Part shown: piece after piece, positions 31,537 through 40,274 of the stretch
How the letters are laid out: the number at the start of each line of letters is the position of its first letter
Numbering within the stretch: position 1 is the first letter of the stretch
From: Bradyrhizobium sp. 139
Lineage (GTDB): Bacteria > Pseudomonadota > Alphaproteobacteria > Rhizobiales > Xanthobacteraceae
Direction of reading: 5' to 3'
Length of the DNA stretch: 64,000 nt
Assembly: GCF_023074175.1 (NCBI RefSeq)
Contig: NZ_JADPKS010000028.1
Span: 124,001-188,000 of the forward strand
The notes under the pieces: model-generated
What the model was told of the DNA's origin: nothing
Database searches by the model: none
Seen by the model: only the letters and a program-made list of their open reading frames with translations
Position numbers and translations under genes: made by a program

Positions 31537-32964
31537 TCACGCGGCGGCGGCAATGCGCAAATGATCGGCGATCCAGCGATCGAGATCGGCGAGCGCCAGC
31601 GCGCTCATCGCCTGCTTCTTGGCCACCGTCTTCTCGTTGCCGCGCAGGCGCGTGCCGTCGGGCTTCTTCGTCGGCACGGTCGCGAGCGGCGGGAACAGGC
31701 CGAAATTGACGTTCATCGGCTGGAACGAGCGCGTTCCCGGCTCCACGGTTTCGAGATGGCCGCTGGTGATGTGGCCGAGCAGCGACCCGAGCGCTGTGGT
31801 GCCCGGCGGGCTCGCAAGTGTCTCGCCGCGCGCATCCGCTGCTGCGTAGAGACCCGCGATCAGGCCGACGCTGGCAGACTCCACATAGCCCTCGCAGCCC
31901 GTCATTTGGCCGGCGAAGCGGAGCCGCGGCTGCGCGCGCAGGCGCAACTGGCCGTCGAGCAGCTTTGGCGAATTGAGGAAGGTGTTGCGATGCAGGCCGC
32001 CGAGGCGGGCGAATTCGGCCTTCTCCAGCCCGGGAATGGTGCGGAAGATGCGTTGCTGCTCGCCGTATTTCAGCTTCGTCTGAAAGCCGACGATGTTGTA
32101 GAGCGTGCCGAGCTTGTTGTCCTGACGGAGCTGCACGATCGCATAGGCTTTCGTGGTGGGATCGTGCGGATTGGTGAGGCCGACGGGCTTCATCGGGCCG
32201 TGGCGCAGCGTCTCGGGGCCGCGCTCCGCCATCACCTCGATCGGCAGACAGCCGTCGAAATAGGGCGTGTTGGTCTCCCACTCCTTGAACTCGGTCTTCT
32301 CGCCGGCGATCAGCGCGGCCACGAAGCCGTCATACTGCTCCTTGGTCATGGGGCAGTTGATGTAGTCGGCGCCGTTGCCGCCGGGGCCGACCTTGTCATA
32401 GCGCGACTGGAACCAGGCCACCGACATGTCGATGGACTCGCGATGCACGATGGGCGCGATCGCGTCGAAGAAAGCGAGTGCGTTCTCGTCGGTCAGCTCG
32501 CGGATGGCATCGGCGAGTGGCGCGGAGGTGAGGGGGCCGGTCGCAACGATGACGTTGCTCCAGTCGGCCGGCGGCAGCCCTGAAACCTCGCCGCGGGCGA
32601 TCTCGATCAGGGGGTGGTCGTTGAGCGCGCTGGTGACGGCTGCGGAGAAGCCGTCGCGGTCGACCGCGAGCGCGCCGCCGGCGGGCACCTGGTTGGCGTC
32701 GGCCGCGCGCATGATCAGCGAGCCGAGCCGACGCATTTCGGCGTGCAGCAGGCCGACGGCGTTGTTGGCGGCGTCGTCCGAGCGGAATGAGTTGGAGCAG
32801 ACCAGTTCGGCGAGCCCGTCGGTGCGGTGCGCCTCGGTCATGCGCGTCGGCCGCATCTCGTGCAGCATCACGGGCAAGCCGGATTTGGCCACCTGCCAGG
32901 CGGCTTCGGAACCGGCAAGGCCGGCGCCGATCACGTGCACAATGTTGGATTGGGGTCCTGTCAT
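31537..32964 (-). CDS. trmFO: Methylenetetrahydrofolate-tRNA-(uracil-5-)-methyltransferase
   Basis: Flavoenzyme that makes 5-methyluridine at position 54 of tRNA using methylene-tetrahydrofolate. The 475-residue product begins [20 protein letters not shown], the FAD-binding GxGxxG loop, then [24 protein letters not shown] with the conserved Cys near residue 55, and the C-terminal segments [15 protein letters not shown] (second conserved Cys) and [10 protein letters not shown]. Length and motifs fit TrmFO, formerly Gid. Use of this enzyme rather than TrmA is normal in Rhizobiales. The kinase-like gene follows directly. Confidence 0.95.
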   Translation of the reverse strand: MTGPQSNIVHVIGAGLAGSEAAWQVAKSGLPVMLHEMRPTRMTEAHRTDGLAELVCSNSFRSDDAANNAVGLLHAEMRRLGSLIMRAADANQVPAGGALAVDRDGFSAAVTSALNDHPLIEIARGEVSGLPPADWSNVIVATGPLTSAPLADAIRELTDENALAFFDAIAPIVHRESIDMSVAWFQSRYDKVGPGGNGADYINCPMTKEQYDGFVAALIAGEKTEFKEWETNTPYFDGCLPIEVMAERGPETLRHGPMKPVGLTNPHDPTTKAYAIVQLRQDNKLGTLYNIVGFQTKLKYGEQQRIFRTIPGLEKAEFARLGGLHRNTFLNSPKLLDGQLRLRAQPRLRFAGQMTGCEGYVESASVGLIAGLYAAADARGETLASPPGTTALGSLLGHITSGHLETVEPGTRSFQPMNVNFGLFPPLATVPTKKPDGTRLRGNEKTVAKKQAMSALALADLDRWIADHLRIAAAA

Positions 32965-33089
32965 GGGGCGGACAGGTAGCGCTTTTCGGCGGCCAGTGGA
33001 ATCGCCGAGATCGAGTTTTCTGCCATCGGATGCGACAACGCCCGCACGAGGCGGGCGCTATCGGTTCGTCCGGTGAAGGGCTGACGATA

Positions 33090-33242
33090 TCAGCCCTGAT
33101 ACTGACCGGCGGCAACGCGCGGGATGTCCGAGCGATCAAGGCCGATGTCGGCCAGTTCGCGATCGCTGAGCTGGGACAGCTCGGCAACATTGCGCTGATA
33201 GTCCCGGAAAGCCTGGATCATGCGGATGAGCGAGAGCAGCAT
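33090..33242 (-). CDS. DUF1127 small protein
   Basis: A 50-residue protein with the compact Arg-rich DUF1127 motif: RDYQRNVAELSQLSDRELADIGLDRSDIPRV split over residues 13-42. AGGAG sits 8 bases before the ATG at 33242. A TATATT -10-like hexamer lies at 33297-33302 on the same strand, but its -35 is poor. DUF1127 proteins are common in Rhizobiales; several have been linked to RNA binding and to stress or small-RNA regulation. Confidence 0.85.
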   Translation of the reverse strand: MLLSLIRMIQAFRDYQRNVAELSQLSDRELADIGLDRSDIPRVAAGQYQG

Positions 33243-33669
33243 TGGTAGTCTCCTGTAGTTCGATTCAGCCCTTGCCCGGGCCTCATCGTTGAAATGAATA
33301 TAGAGTGGAGTGGTGCAGTGCGAAAGTTCCGATGTTGCGATGCAGCTAAGCGCCCAATGCATGGCGTCGGTAACGGATGATTAACCCAAGAGCAGCCCCG
33401 CCCAAAGGGCAGGCGGAATGCGCGACGAGGCGCCATAAGCGCCCGTGAATTCACGGGTTTGCGGCATCGCCTAGGTTCCGAGAGGCGACGAAATAAGTTG
33501 GATTTCGATCCATCGCAAGGCGGGCGATTAGCTGCTGGACCCAAGTCTCACATGCGCGAACCGCATGAGCGATTGGTTATAAATTTGAATATATATTCAT
33601 TCTTTATGCAAAACGCAGGTTTCCAGATCTCCGCTGGACCGGCCTTGGGCGTTTTGCGAGAGGAGTACC
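33243..33669. other. Intergenic stretch between DUF1127 and transglycosylase genes
   Basis: About 430 bases that are locally AT-richer than the surroundings (for example AATTTGAATATATATTC near 33583). Short ORFs here are not protein-like. It should hold the promoter of the DUF1127 gene at its left end. I see no RNA gene, repeat or mobile element. Confidence 0.4.
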
Positions 33670-34491
33670 TTAAGGGGCGTGTGCGAGCTGGATCGCAAAA
33701 TAGGCGACAGTCTTGGAGTAGACTTCGCTCTTATTCCACTGCTGTAGCACCGCAAAATTCGGACTGCCGGGCTGCCAATCCTTGCCGCGCTGCCAGCCAT
33801 AGCCGGCAAGATAATTGGCGGTGGAGGCGAGCACGTCGGGTGCGTTGTGCAGGAGGTCGCGCTTGCCATTGCCGTCGAAGTCGACGGCGTATTTCATCCA
33901 GGACGACGGCATGAACTGGGTCTGGCCGAGCTCGCCGGCCCAGGCGCCGCGCATGTCGCCGGGCGCGAGGTCGCCGCGCTGGACGATGCGCAGCGCATCC
34001 AATAGCTCGGCACGAAACTGGTCGGAGCGGCGGCAATCATAGGCCAGCGTCGCCAGCGAGCGGATGGTGGCGAATTTGCCGGTGTTGACGCCGAAATCGG
34101 TCTCGAGACCCCAGATCGCGACCAGCACCTCGCCCGGCACGCCGTAGGTCTGTTCGATGCGGGAGAGCACCGAGCCGTATTGCTTCATCATGTTGGAGCC
34201 GCGCTGTATGCGCGGCGGCACCATGCGGCCGGAGAACTCCTCGAACGTCTGGGTGAAGACCTTTTGCGAGCGGTCGCGGTTGAGCACGCCCTGATCGAGC
34301 GTCACGCCGGCAAGCCCGGCGGTGATGGCCTGCTGCGAGATACCCTTGGCCGCGGCGTCGGTTTTGAAGTCCGCGAGCCAGGCATCGAAGTTGCCCGAGC
34401 CACAGGCAGCAGCGGCGAGAGCTGGCTGGGTTAGGATTGACGCGAAGAGGGCGAAGGCTGCGAGAGCGAGACGAGAAATCGTCGGGGTCAT
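33670..34491 (-). CDS. Lytic murein transglycosylase, MltB-like (SLT_2 family)
   Basis: A secreted peptidoglycan lyase that cleaves the MurNAc-GlcNAc bond with 1,6-anhydro-ring formation. The 273-residue product has a signal peptide (LALAAFALFASILTQPALAAA, cleavage near 27). The catalytic Glu is in AIWGLETDFGVNTG near residue 131, followed by the family segments ATIRSLATLAYDCRRS, AGELGQTQFMPSSWMKYAVDFDGNGKRD and VLASTANYLAGYGW. A C-terminal peptidoglycan-binding domain, present in longer homologues, is absent. Confidence 0.9.
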   Translation of the reverse strand: MTPTISRLALAAFALFASILTQPALAAAACGSGNFDAWLADFKTDAAAKGISQQAITAGLAGVTLDQGVLNRDRSQKVFTQTFEEFSGRMVPPRIQRGSNMMKQYGSVLSRIEQTYGVPGEVLVAIWGLETDFGVNTGKFATIRSLATLAYDCRRSDQFRAELLDALRIVQRGDLAPGDMRGAWAGELGQTQFMPSSWMKYAVDFDGNGKRDLLHNAPDVLASTANYLAGYGWQRGKDWQPGSPNFAVLQQWNKSEVYSKTVAYFAIQLAHAP

Positions 34492-34621
34492 TCGATAAAA
34501 TTAATTCCGTGAAGTGATCCGATCGGCGGGCGCAATTTCGGCGGTAACCGCGGCCAAAGCAAGGCGCATGACAGTGCGCGATCCTGCCCGAGGCCGGGCA
34601 GGATCGGATGTCACGATATCG

Positions 34622-35530
34622 TCAGGCGTCAGTGCGATTCCGCCAGGGGAAGAGGTTGGCGGGGAAGTCGGCGGCCGGCTTGCGCGGACGATGCGGCGGG
34701 GGCGGCACCGGACGTGCACCGGGCTCCGAGACGATCACCTTGCGGTAGAGGTGCCAAGTGGCGTGGCCGAGCAGAGGGATCACCACGGCAAGGCCAAGGA
34801 ACGCCGGAATCGTGCCGAGCGCCAGCAGCACCGCGACGATCAGGCCCCAAGCCGCCATCGGCACCGGGTTCTTGGCGACAACGCGCAGTGACGTCACCAT
34901 CGCGTCGAACGCGCCGGCATGGCGATCGAGCATCAACGGGAACGACACGGCGCTGATGCAGAGTGCGGCAAGCGCGAACAGGAAGCCGGTGCCGCAGCCG
35001 ACGGCGATCAGCCACCAGCCTTGCCGGCTGGTGAGAACGCGCATCATGAAATCAGAGATCCCGGTTGCGCCCTCATAGCCGAACGCCGCGACATAGATCG
35101 CCTGCGCGGTTGCAACCCAGGTCACGAACAGCGCGAGCAGCAATGTGCCGAGACCGAGCATGGCGCCGAACGAAGGCGAGCGCAGCACCTCCATGGCATC
35201 CCAGGCGCTGGCCTCTTCATAGCGTTCGCGTCGGCTGGAGAGCTCATAGAGACCGAGAGCGGCGAACGGGCCGATCAGCGCGAAGCCTGCGGCCAGCGGG
35301 AACAACAGCGGCAGCACCGAATAGCCCATCACCACGCGGGCGAGCACGAGGCCCAGCACCGGATAGATCACGCAGAGGATGATGGCATGGCTCGGCACCG
35401 CCTTGAAATCTTCCCAGCCGCGCCTGAGCGCGTCGTGCAGATCGGACAGTCGGATGGTTCGGATCACCGGTCCAGCCGCATCCGCGGTCGGGGCCATGGG
35501 GGGGACATTGCCCTGGTAGAGTGTCGCCAT
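34622..35530 (-). CDS. DUF2189 family integral membrane protein
   Basis: A 302-residue membrane protein starting at MATLYQGNVPP (35530) with an AGGGAG site upstream; the longer reading to 35725 is not membrane-like and is rejected. IRLSDLHDALRRGWEDFKAVPSHA near residue 28 is the DUF2189 entry segment. About six hydrophobic helices follow (for example IILCVIYPVLGLVLARVVMG and WGLIVAVLLALGTIPAFLGLAVVIPLLGHATWHLY). The C-terminus is Pro/Arg-rich and cytoplasmic. Function unknown. Confidence 0.82.
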   Translation of the reverse strand: MATLYQGNVPPMAPTADAAGPVIRTIRLSDLHDALRRGWEDFKAVPSHAIILCVIYPVLGLVLARVVMGYSVLPLLFPLAAGFALIGPFAALGLYELSSRRERYEEASAWDAMEVLRSPSFGAMLGLGTLLLALFVTWVATAQAIYVAAFGYEGATGISDFMMRVLTSRQGWWLIAVGCGTGFLFALAALCISAVSFPLMLDRHAGAFDAMVTSLRVVAKNPVPMAAWGLIVAVLLALGTIPAFLGLAVVIPLLGHATWHLYRKVIVSEPGARPVPPPPHRPRKPAADFPANLFPWRNRTDA

Positions 35531-35861
35531 GCTCGCTAGCTCCCTTGCCATGCGGCCGAATTCGGCGCCGACAACGGCGCGGACGGCCGCCCTTCTGAGT
35601 TTCGCGATCCGACCAGACGCGAAATCCGCACGGCATCGCGAGCTGAAGCTGGAGCGTACGCCCATTTCCGAGTCCTGTCCCTCACGCTTGGGTAAGATTC
35701 GATGCCGCACTGCAACCTCAATCATGTCATTCGGTCGTCATTTCGCCGCAGATAAGCTGATGCTGCGTGTCGGTTCGCAGGACTTAGCGGGCGCAACGCA
35801 GACACTTCGTCTATAAGTGCCACTCAAGGCCCTTCCAACGGATCCTATTCGGGGAGCAGAT
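35531..35861. other. Divergent promoter region between DUF2189 and DUF3597 genes
   Basis: 331 bases with no supported gene. A TATAAG -10-like hexamer lies at 35812-35817 on the plus strand, 45 bases before the DUF3597 start; I cannot find a good -35 at the right distance. Antisense and sense ORFs here are arginine-rich shadows. Confidence 0.35.
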
Positions 35862-36263
35862 ATGAGCATTTTCGGGAAAATCATGGGCGCGATCTTCGGC
35901 AGTCATCCGGCTTCCGCCGCACCCGCAGGCAGCGCACCGTCGGGCAGCGCGCCCGCCGGTGCCGCGCCGAGCGGATCGGCGCCCGGAGCCGCGCCCGCGG
36001 CGACGGTGGACGTCGCTTCGATCGTCGACAAGGCGGCGGCCGCCCACAAGGGCGCGAAGCTGGAATGGCGTACCTCGATCGTCGACCTCATGAAGGCGCT
36101 CGACATCGATTCCAGCCTCGCTGCGCGCAAGGATCTCGCCAAGGAGCTCGGCTACAGCGGCGACACCAACGATTCGGCGAGCATGAACGTCTGGCTGCAC
36201 AAGCAGGTCATGTCCAAGCTCGCCGCCAATGGCGGCAAGCTGCCGCCGGAGATCAAGCACTGA
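35862..36263 (+). CDS. DUF3597 family protein
   Basis: A 133-residue protein with a short N-terminal MSIFGKIMGAIFG amphipathic helix, an Ala/Gly/Ser/Pro low-complexity spacer (about residues 15-45, repeated SAPAG-like units), and a conserved C-terminal helical domain (VASIVDKAAAAHKGAKLEWRTSIVDLMKALDIDSSLAARKDLAKELGY in segments from 50 to 97, then MNVWLHKQVMSKLAANGGKLP). The C-terminal part matches the DUF3597 pattern. The start at 35862 is chosen for the GGGGAGCAG site before it. A strong terminator follows. Confidence 0.82.
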   Translation: MSIFGKIMGAIFGSHPASAAPAGSAPSGSAPAGAAPSGSAPGAAPAATVDVASIVDKAAAAHKGAKLEWRTSIVDLMKALDIDSSLAARKDLAKELGYSGDTNDSASMNVWLHKQVMSKLAANGGKLPPEIKH

Positions 36264-36284
36264 CCGATCGCTCGGTCGTGAGCC

Positions 36285-36314
36285 AAGGGCCCGCGATCTC
36301 GCGGGCCCTTTTGC
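36285..36314 (+). terminator. Intrinsic terminator after DUF3597 gene
   Basis: Perfect 12-bp hairpin AAGGGCCCGCGA / TCGCGGGCCCTT at 36285-36296 and 36299-36310, followed by TT. It lies 21 bases after the stop and, being symmetric with A and T ends, can also serve the convergent GNAT gene. Confidence 0.8.
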
Positions 36315-36316
36315 AT

Positions 36317-36592
36317 TCAGGAGACGAGATCCGCATCCTCCGGATGCCTGTCGAGATAGTCGCCGACGAAGCCGCAACCAGCGACCACCTTCTTGCCGTC
36401 GCGGCGGATTAAATCCAGCGCACCCTTGACCAACTCGGATGCAATGCCGCGGCCGCGCAACGCGCGCGGCGTCTCGGTATGGGTGATGATCACGGCCGCC
36501 GGCGTCAGCCGGTAATTGGCGAATGCGATTTCGTTGCCGACATCGAGCTCGAAGCGACTCCTGTCCCTGTTGTCCCGTACCGATGCCGCCAT
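36317..36592 (-). CDS. Small GNAT-fold acetyltransferase-like protein (YjdJ/COG2388 type)
   Basis: A 91-residue minimal GNAT. Conserved features are the FELDVGNEIAFANYRL entry strand, ITHTETPRALRGRGIASELVKGALD with the acetyl-CoA pyrophosphate loop RGRGIAS, and GCGFVGDYLDRHPE at the end. The same architecture recurs in the protein at 37273-37548, its paralogue. Substrate unknown. It converges on the DUF3597 gene with a shared hairpin. Confidence 0.85.
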   Translation of the reverse strand: MAASVRDNRDRSRFELDVGNEIAFANYRLTPAAVIITHTETPRALRGRGIASELVKGALDLIRRDGKKVVAGCGFVGDYLDRHPEDADLVS

Positions 36593-36831
36593 GCAAGATC
36601 CTTCCGACGTGCTGCCCGTTGTCTGATCTAGGCGCCAACAAGGGCGGCCTTCCGACTACGACAAGGCACTGCAATACCCCAAATAATCCTCAACATGGCC
36701 CTTGCAAGTTCCAGGGCGATGGCCACGTCATTTTGAGGACATACGCTCGAATGCGGCCGGCAGAGTTGCCAGACATTCGGAGTGTCATGATCGCCAGCCG
36801 CAGACGTATGCCTCTGTCGTAGGAGGGTACT

Positions 36832-37230
36832 ATGTCGGACTTTGGTTTCTTGAAGACTCATCGAACGTGGGAAGATTGGTGCGGGATGTTACTCGGCGCG
36901 CTGATCGTCGTTTCGCCGTGGTTTCCCATCCAGGATCAGCCGACGATCGTCGGACACGAGACGATGATCCTGAACGCGGTCGCGGTCGGTCTGGTCGTGT
37001 TTGGTATTAGCCAGCTCGAATATGTCGCATTGCAGCGTTGGCAAGAGGTGATGACGATCCTGATCGGATTGTGGCTCATCGCCTCGCCCTATGTCCTCGG
37101 TTATTCCGGTGGAGGCTTTCTCCGCATCTACCACACGAGCCTCGGCGCGGTGGTGGTGCTCCTCGGCATCCTCCAGCTCTGGCAGGACTGGGATCTGAAC
37201 GATCAGGACCTGCTCGGGCATCGGCAATAG
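36832..37230 (+). CDS. SPW-repeat integral membrane protein
   Basis: A 132-residue membrane protein with two related halves, each starting near a Trp-Glu-x-Trp/Glu helix and carrying an SPW-like motif: LIVVSPWFPI near residue 27 and LWLIASPYVLGYSGG near 80. Four hydrophobic helices are seen (including AVAVGLVVFGISQL and SLGAVVVLLGILQLWQDW). GGAGGG lies shortly before the ATG. It sits between two small GNAT paralogues on the other strand. Function of the SPW family is unknown. Confidence 0.85.
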   Translation: MSDFGFLKTHRTWEDWCGMLLGALIVVSPWFPIQDQPTIVGHETMILNAVAVGLVVFGISQLEYVALQRWQEVMTILIGLWLIASPYVLGYSGGGFLRIYHTSLGAVVVLLGILQLWQDWDLNDQDLLGHRQ

Positions 37231-37242
37231 CCCTAGAGACCG

Positions 37243-37268
37243 GCAGGCCCGCCGGCTGGCGGGCCTGC
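37243..37268. terminator. Hairpin between convergent genes
   Basis: Perfect 11-bp stem GCAGGCCCGCC/GGCGGGCCTGC with a 4-base loop, 12 bases after the SPW-gene stop and 5 before the GNAT-gene stop. There is no T-run, so it may act as a bidirectional barrier rather than a classic terminator. Confidence 0.55.
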
Positions 37269-37272
37269 GCGG

Positions 37273-37548
37273 TTATCTCTTCACCAGGTCCTGATAATCC
37301 CGGTGCTTCTCAATCCACGCCTTCACGAACGGGCATTCAGGGATCAGCTTCAAGCCGGCCGCGCGGACCTGATCGAGCGCGCCTTGCACCAGCTTCGAAC
37401 CGACGCCCTTGCCGCCGAGCTCCTTTGGCACGTCCGTGTGCTCGAACGTGATGAAATTGCCGTCGAGCTTGTATTGCTCGGTCGCAAGATGGCCCTCCAT
37501 CTCGAGCTCATAGCGGTGATGGGTTTTGTTGTTGATGATTTCGCTCAT
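37273..37548 (-). CDS. Small GNAT-fold acetyltransferase-like protein (second copy)
   Basis: A 91-residue paralogue of the 36317-36592 protein: YELEMEGHLATEQYKLDGNFITF, HTDVPKELGGKGVGSKLVQGALD with the GKGVGS loop, and ECPFVKAWIEKHRDYQDLV. It starts at 37548 (MSEIINNKTHH) with GGAGA before it; the ATG at 37599 lies inside the upstream gene. It is separated by 11 bases from the gene at 37560-37895 and is likely cotranscribed with it. Confidence 0.87.
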   Translation of the reverse strand: MSEIINNKTHHRYELEMEGHLATEQYKLDGNFITFEHTDVPKELGGKGVGSKLVQGALDQVRAAGLKLIPECPFVKAWIEKHRDYQDLVKR

Positions 37549-37559
37549 GTCGTCTCCGG

Positions 37560-37895
37560 TCAGCTCTTCAGGGAGTCCGTCAGCATCTTGCGGATCCACC
37601 AGGCTTCGCCGTCGGAGGAGCCCTTGATGTCGTCGATCCGCCAGCTATCGGCCTCTTGCACGAAGTCGTAACGCACGACCTGGTCGGAAGGTTTGCGGTC
37701 GTTGCCGGGATCGGTAATGGTCACCGCGATCGTCGCCTTGTCAGCCTCCATCTTTTCCGCGTCAACCTTGAAGGATTTCACGTCCGGTTCCTGCGACAGG
37801 ATGGTGATGGGATCGCCGGGGGCAGGGGTGACGGCGAATGTCGGGGAAGCGATGGCAAGCAGAGAAGCGGAGACAAAGGTCCGACGGGTGAGCAT
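37560..37895 (-). CDS. Small secreted protein, probable Tat or Sec substrate
   Basis: A 111-residue protein beginning MLTRRTFVSASLLAIASPTFA: a twin-arginine-like TRRTFV motif, hydrophobic segment and AxA-type cleavage near residue 22. The mature part (about 90 residues) includes VKSFKVDAEKMEADKATIAVTI and RYDFVQEADSWRIDDIKGSS, which resembles the DUF3828/NTF2-like pattern ending in a Trp-x-Ile-Asp-Asp strand. Function unknown. It precedes the second GNAT gene by 11 bases. Confidence 0.72.
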   Translation of the reverse strand: MLTRRTFVSASLLAIASPTFAVTPAPGDPITILSQEPDVKSFKVDAEKMEADKATIAVTITDPGNDRKPSDQVVRYDFVQEADSWRIDDIKGSSDGEAWWIRKMLTDSLKS

Positions 37896-37984
37896 GAATG
37901 TCCTGAGATGATGGCGCGCGACGTCGGGCCGGAGCGGCCGGTGTCAGCGCGTATCTCTGTAGACCGATGGAGGAGCGGTTCGGT

Positions 37985-38344
37985 TCAATCGGTCGCTTTG
38001 GCGAGCCTGGAATCGTCGGGCTGCGGCTGCGGGCGAAGACAGCCTTGGCAGATGACGAGTGAGCGGTTGACCCTGGCATCCTGCTCGGCCTCGATGCCGT
38101 CCTGTGCCTGCCACCATTCCTTCGAATAGGGCGCAAGCTCGGCGTGCGACCTGTTGCGCTCGGATCGGGCCGCGGTCCGCGCAGGTCCGGACGCCGCACG
38201 CGGCTGGTTGGGATCCTCGCCGGCGCCATCCCAGGCATAGCGCGCAGGCTTGAAGGTGGGGTCGGAGGAGAGGTGCGCCTGCGGAGCCACGGCACATCCG
38301 GCGAGCGCCAGCGACAACAGAAGGAAGGCGGGCGCTTTGACCAT
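37985..38344 (-). CDS. Putative small lipoprotein
   Basis: A 119-residue protein starting MVKAPAFLLLSLALAGCAVAP, with a good lipobox LAGC near residue 17. The remainder is polar (HAELAPYSKEWWQAQDGIEAEQDARVNRSLVICQGC) with a Trp-Trp pair and a Cys-x-x-Cys (ICQGC). The ATG at 38344 is preferred over 38440, which would place a polar stretch before the signal. No family recognised. Outer-membrane anchoring is predicted from the lipobox. Confidence 0.68.
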   Translation of the reverse strand: MVKAPAFLLLSLALAGCAVAPQAHLSSDPTFKPARYAWDGAGEDPNQPRAASGPARTAARSERNRSHAELAPYSKEWWQAQDGIEAEQDARVNRSLVICQGCLRPQPQPDDSRLAKATD

Positions 38345-38657
38345 GATGCGGCACTCTGTACGCGAGAACTGAGCGAGATTGCGCCGATCATGTTTAAAAT
38401 TCCCTGAATGGTTGCGGCTACGCTGGCGACAAGCGCGCATGAGCTATCTGATCTTCATGCTCGCACACTACGCCACCGCTGCGCCTGCCGACGAAGCAAA
38501 GCCGTTCAATCTCGTCGAATATCCGCCCGCCGTTCGCGTTCAGGCACCGTAAGTCAGGTGTGCGGCCGGCGGCCTTGCAGGGGCGCTGGCGATGGCGATA
38601 AATGGGCTGCAATGAGCGGGCGGCTCGCGCGCCGTCCGCCGCCGAAGAGGAAGCCCG
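38345..38657. other. Gap upstream of acyl-CoA synthetase gene
   Basis: 313 bases. A 37-codon ATG ORF at 38439-38552 begins MSYLIFMLAHYATAAPADE; it lacks a ribosome site and I do not call it a gene. No RNA or repeat is recognised. Confidence 0.35.
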
Positions 38658-40265
38658 ATGCAGCCCCTGCGCATGTCTCGCCGCGTCATGAATCTCGCTC
38701 ACATGCTGACCCAGAATGCGCGGCGGCATGGATCGCGCCCCGGCCTTGTCTGGGGAGATAAATCCTGGACCTGGCGCGAGATCGATGCGCAGGTCTCGGC
38801 GCTGGCGGCTGCGCTCGCCGCGCGCGGCATCGCCAAGGGCGATCGCATCCTCGTCCATTCCAAGAATGGCGACGAGATGTTCTTCTCGATGTTCGCTGCG
38901 TTCCGGCTGGGGGCGGTCTGGGTGCCCACCAATTTCCGTCTGATGCCGGACGAGGTCACCTATCTCGCGCAGGCCTCCGGCGCGAAGGCGTTTCTGTGCC
39001 ACGTCGATTTTCCCGAGCACGCCGCGGCGGTGAGCGGTGGCGCGCTGGAATTCACCTGGAGCGTCGACGGCAAGGGCTCGTTCGGCGAACGCTCGGTCGC
39101 TGATGCCATCGCCTCGCAGGCCGGCGCAAGCATTGCAAATGTCGACGTCGAGCACGATGATCCCTGCTGGTTCTTCTTCACCTCGGGCACCACGGGCCGC
39201 TCCAAGGCCGCGGTGCTGACCCATGGCCAGATGGGCTTTGTCGTCACCAACCATCTCGCCGATCTCACCCCCGGCGTAACAGAAGAGGATGCGTCGCTGG
39301 TGGTGGCGCCGCTGTCGCATGGCGCCGGCGTGCATCAGCTGGTGCAGACGGCGCGCGGCGTCCGCACCGTGCTGCTGCCGACCGAGAAATTCGACATCGA
39401 TGAGGCATTCCGCCTGATCGAGGCCCATCGCGTCAGCAATCTCTTCACGGTGCCGACGATCCTGAAGATGATGGTCGAGCACCCCGCCGCCGACAAATAC
39501 GATCATTCCTCGCTGCGTCAGGTGATCTACGCCGGCGCGCCGATGTACCGCGAGGACCAGAAGGCCGCGCTGAAGAAGCTCGGCCAAGTCATCGTGCAAT
39601 ATTTCGGCCTCGGCGAGGTCACAGGCAACATCACGGTGCTGCCGGCGGCGCTGCACGATCCCGAGGACGGCCCGCACGCGAAGATCGGCACCTGCGGCTT
39701 CGAGCGCACCGGCATGCAGGTCTCGATCCAGGACGACGAGGGCCGCGAGCTCGCCGCCAACCAGAGCGGCGAGATATGCGTGATCGGGCCTGCCGTACTC
39801 GCCGGCTATTACGACAACCCCGAGGCCAATGCGAAGGCGTTCCGCAACGGCTGGTTCCGCACCGGCGATCTCGGTCACATGGACGAGGAGGGGTTCGTCT
39901 ACATCACGGGTCGCGCCTCCGACATGTACATCTCCGGCGGCTCCAACATCTATCCGCGCGAGATCGAGGAGAAGATCCTGACCCATCCAGCGGTCGGCGA
40001 GGTCGCGGTCGTCGGCGTGCCCGATCCGACCTGGGGCGAGGTCGGCGTCGCCGTTTGCGTTGCGTGCGAAGGTGCCAAGCCGGTGAGCGAAGCGGAGATG
40101 GCGGCGTTTCTCATGCCAAAAGTGCCGCGCTACAAGATGCCGAAGCGGTTCTTCTTCTGGGAGGCGCTGCCGAAATCCGGCTACGGCAAGATTCCAAAAC
40201 GCATGGTGCGCGACGAGCTCGAGGCGCGCGGGCTGCTCGATCTCGACAAGACGAAGGCGGGCTGA
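38658..40265 (+). CDS. Acyl-CoA synthetase / AMP-dependent ligase
   Basis: Adenylates a carboxylic acid and transfers it to CoA. The 535-residue product has the P-loop WFFFTSGTTGRSKAAVLTHGQ near residue 172, YAGAPMYRED near 288, IVQYFGLGEVTGN (the YGxTE-like motif with Phe-Gly-Leu-Gly-Glu) near 310, the GWFRTGDLGHMDEEGFVYITGR hinge near 395, and the catalytic Lys in PKSGYGKIPKRMV near 510. The substrate is not determined; family relatives use fatty or aromatic acids. ATGs at 38673 and 38688 are alternative starts. A PPC-domain gene follows after nine bases. Confidence 0.9.
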   Translation: MQPLRMSRRVMNLAHMLTQNARRHGSRPGLVWGDKSWTWREIDAQVSALAAALAARGIAKGDRILVHSKNGDEMFFSMFAAFRLGAVWVPTNFRLMPDEVTYLAQASGAKAFLCHVDFPEHAAAVSGGALEFTWSVDGKGSFGERSVADAIASQAGASIANVDVEHDDPCWFFFTSGTTGRSKAAVLTHGQMGFVVTNHLADLTPGVTEEDASLVVAPLSHGAGVHQLVQTARGVRTVLLPTEKFDIDEAFRLIEAHRVSNLFTVPTILKMMVEHPAADKYDHSSLRQVIYAGAPMYREDQKAALKKLGQVIVQYFGLGEVTGNITVLPAALHDPEDGPHAKIGTCGFERTGMQVSIQDDEGRELAANQSGEICVIGPAVLAGYYDNPEANAKAFRNGWFRTGDLGHMDEEGFVYITGRASDMYISGGSNIYPREIEEKILTHPAVGEVAVVGVPDPTWGEVGVAVCVACEGAKPVSEAEMAAFLMPKVPRYKMPKRFFFWEALPKSGYGKIPKRMVRDELEARGLLDLDKTKAG

Positions 40266-40274
40266 GCGTAGGTT

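Noticed and set aside
38439..38552. 37-codon ORF upstream of the acyl-CoA ligase
   Set aside because: No ribosome site and no family; too short to support.
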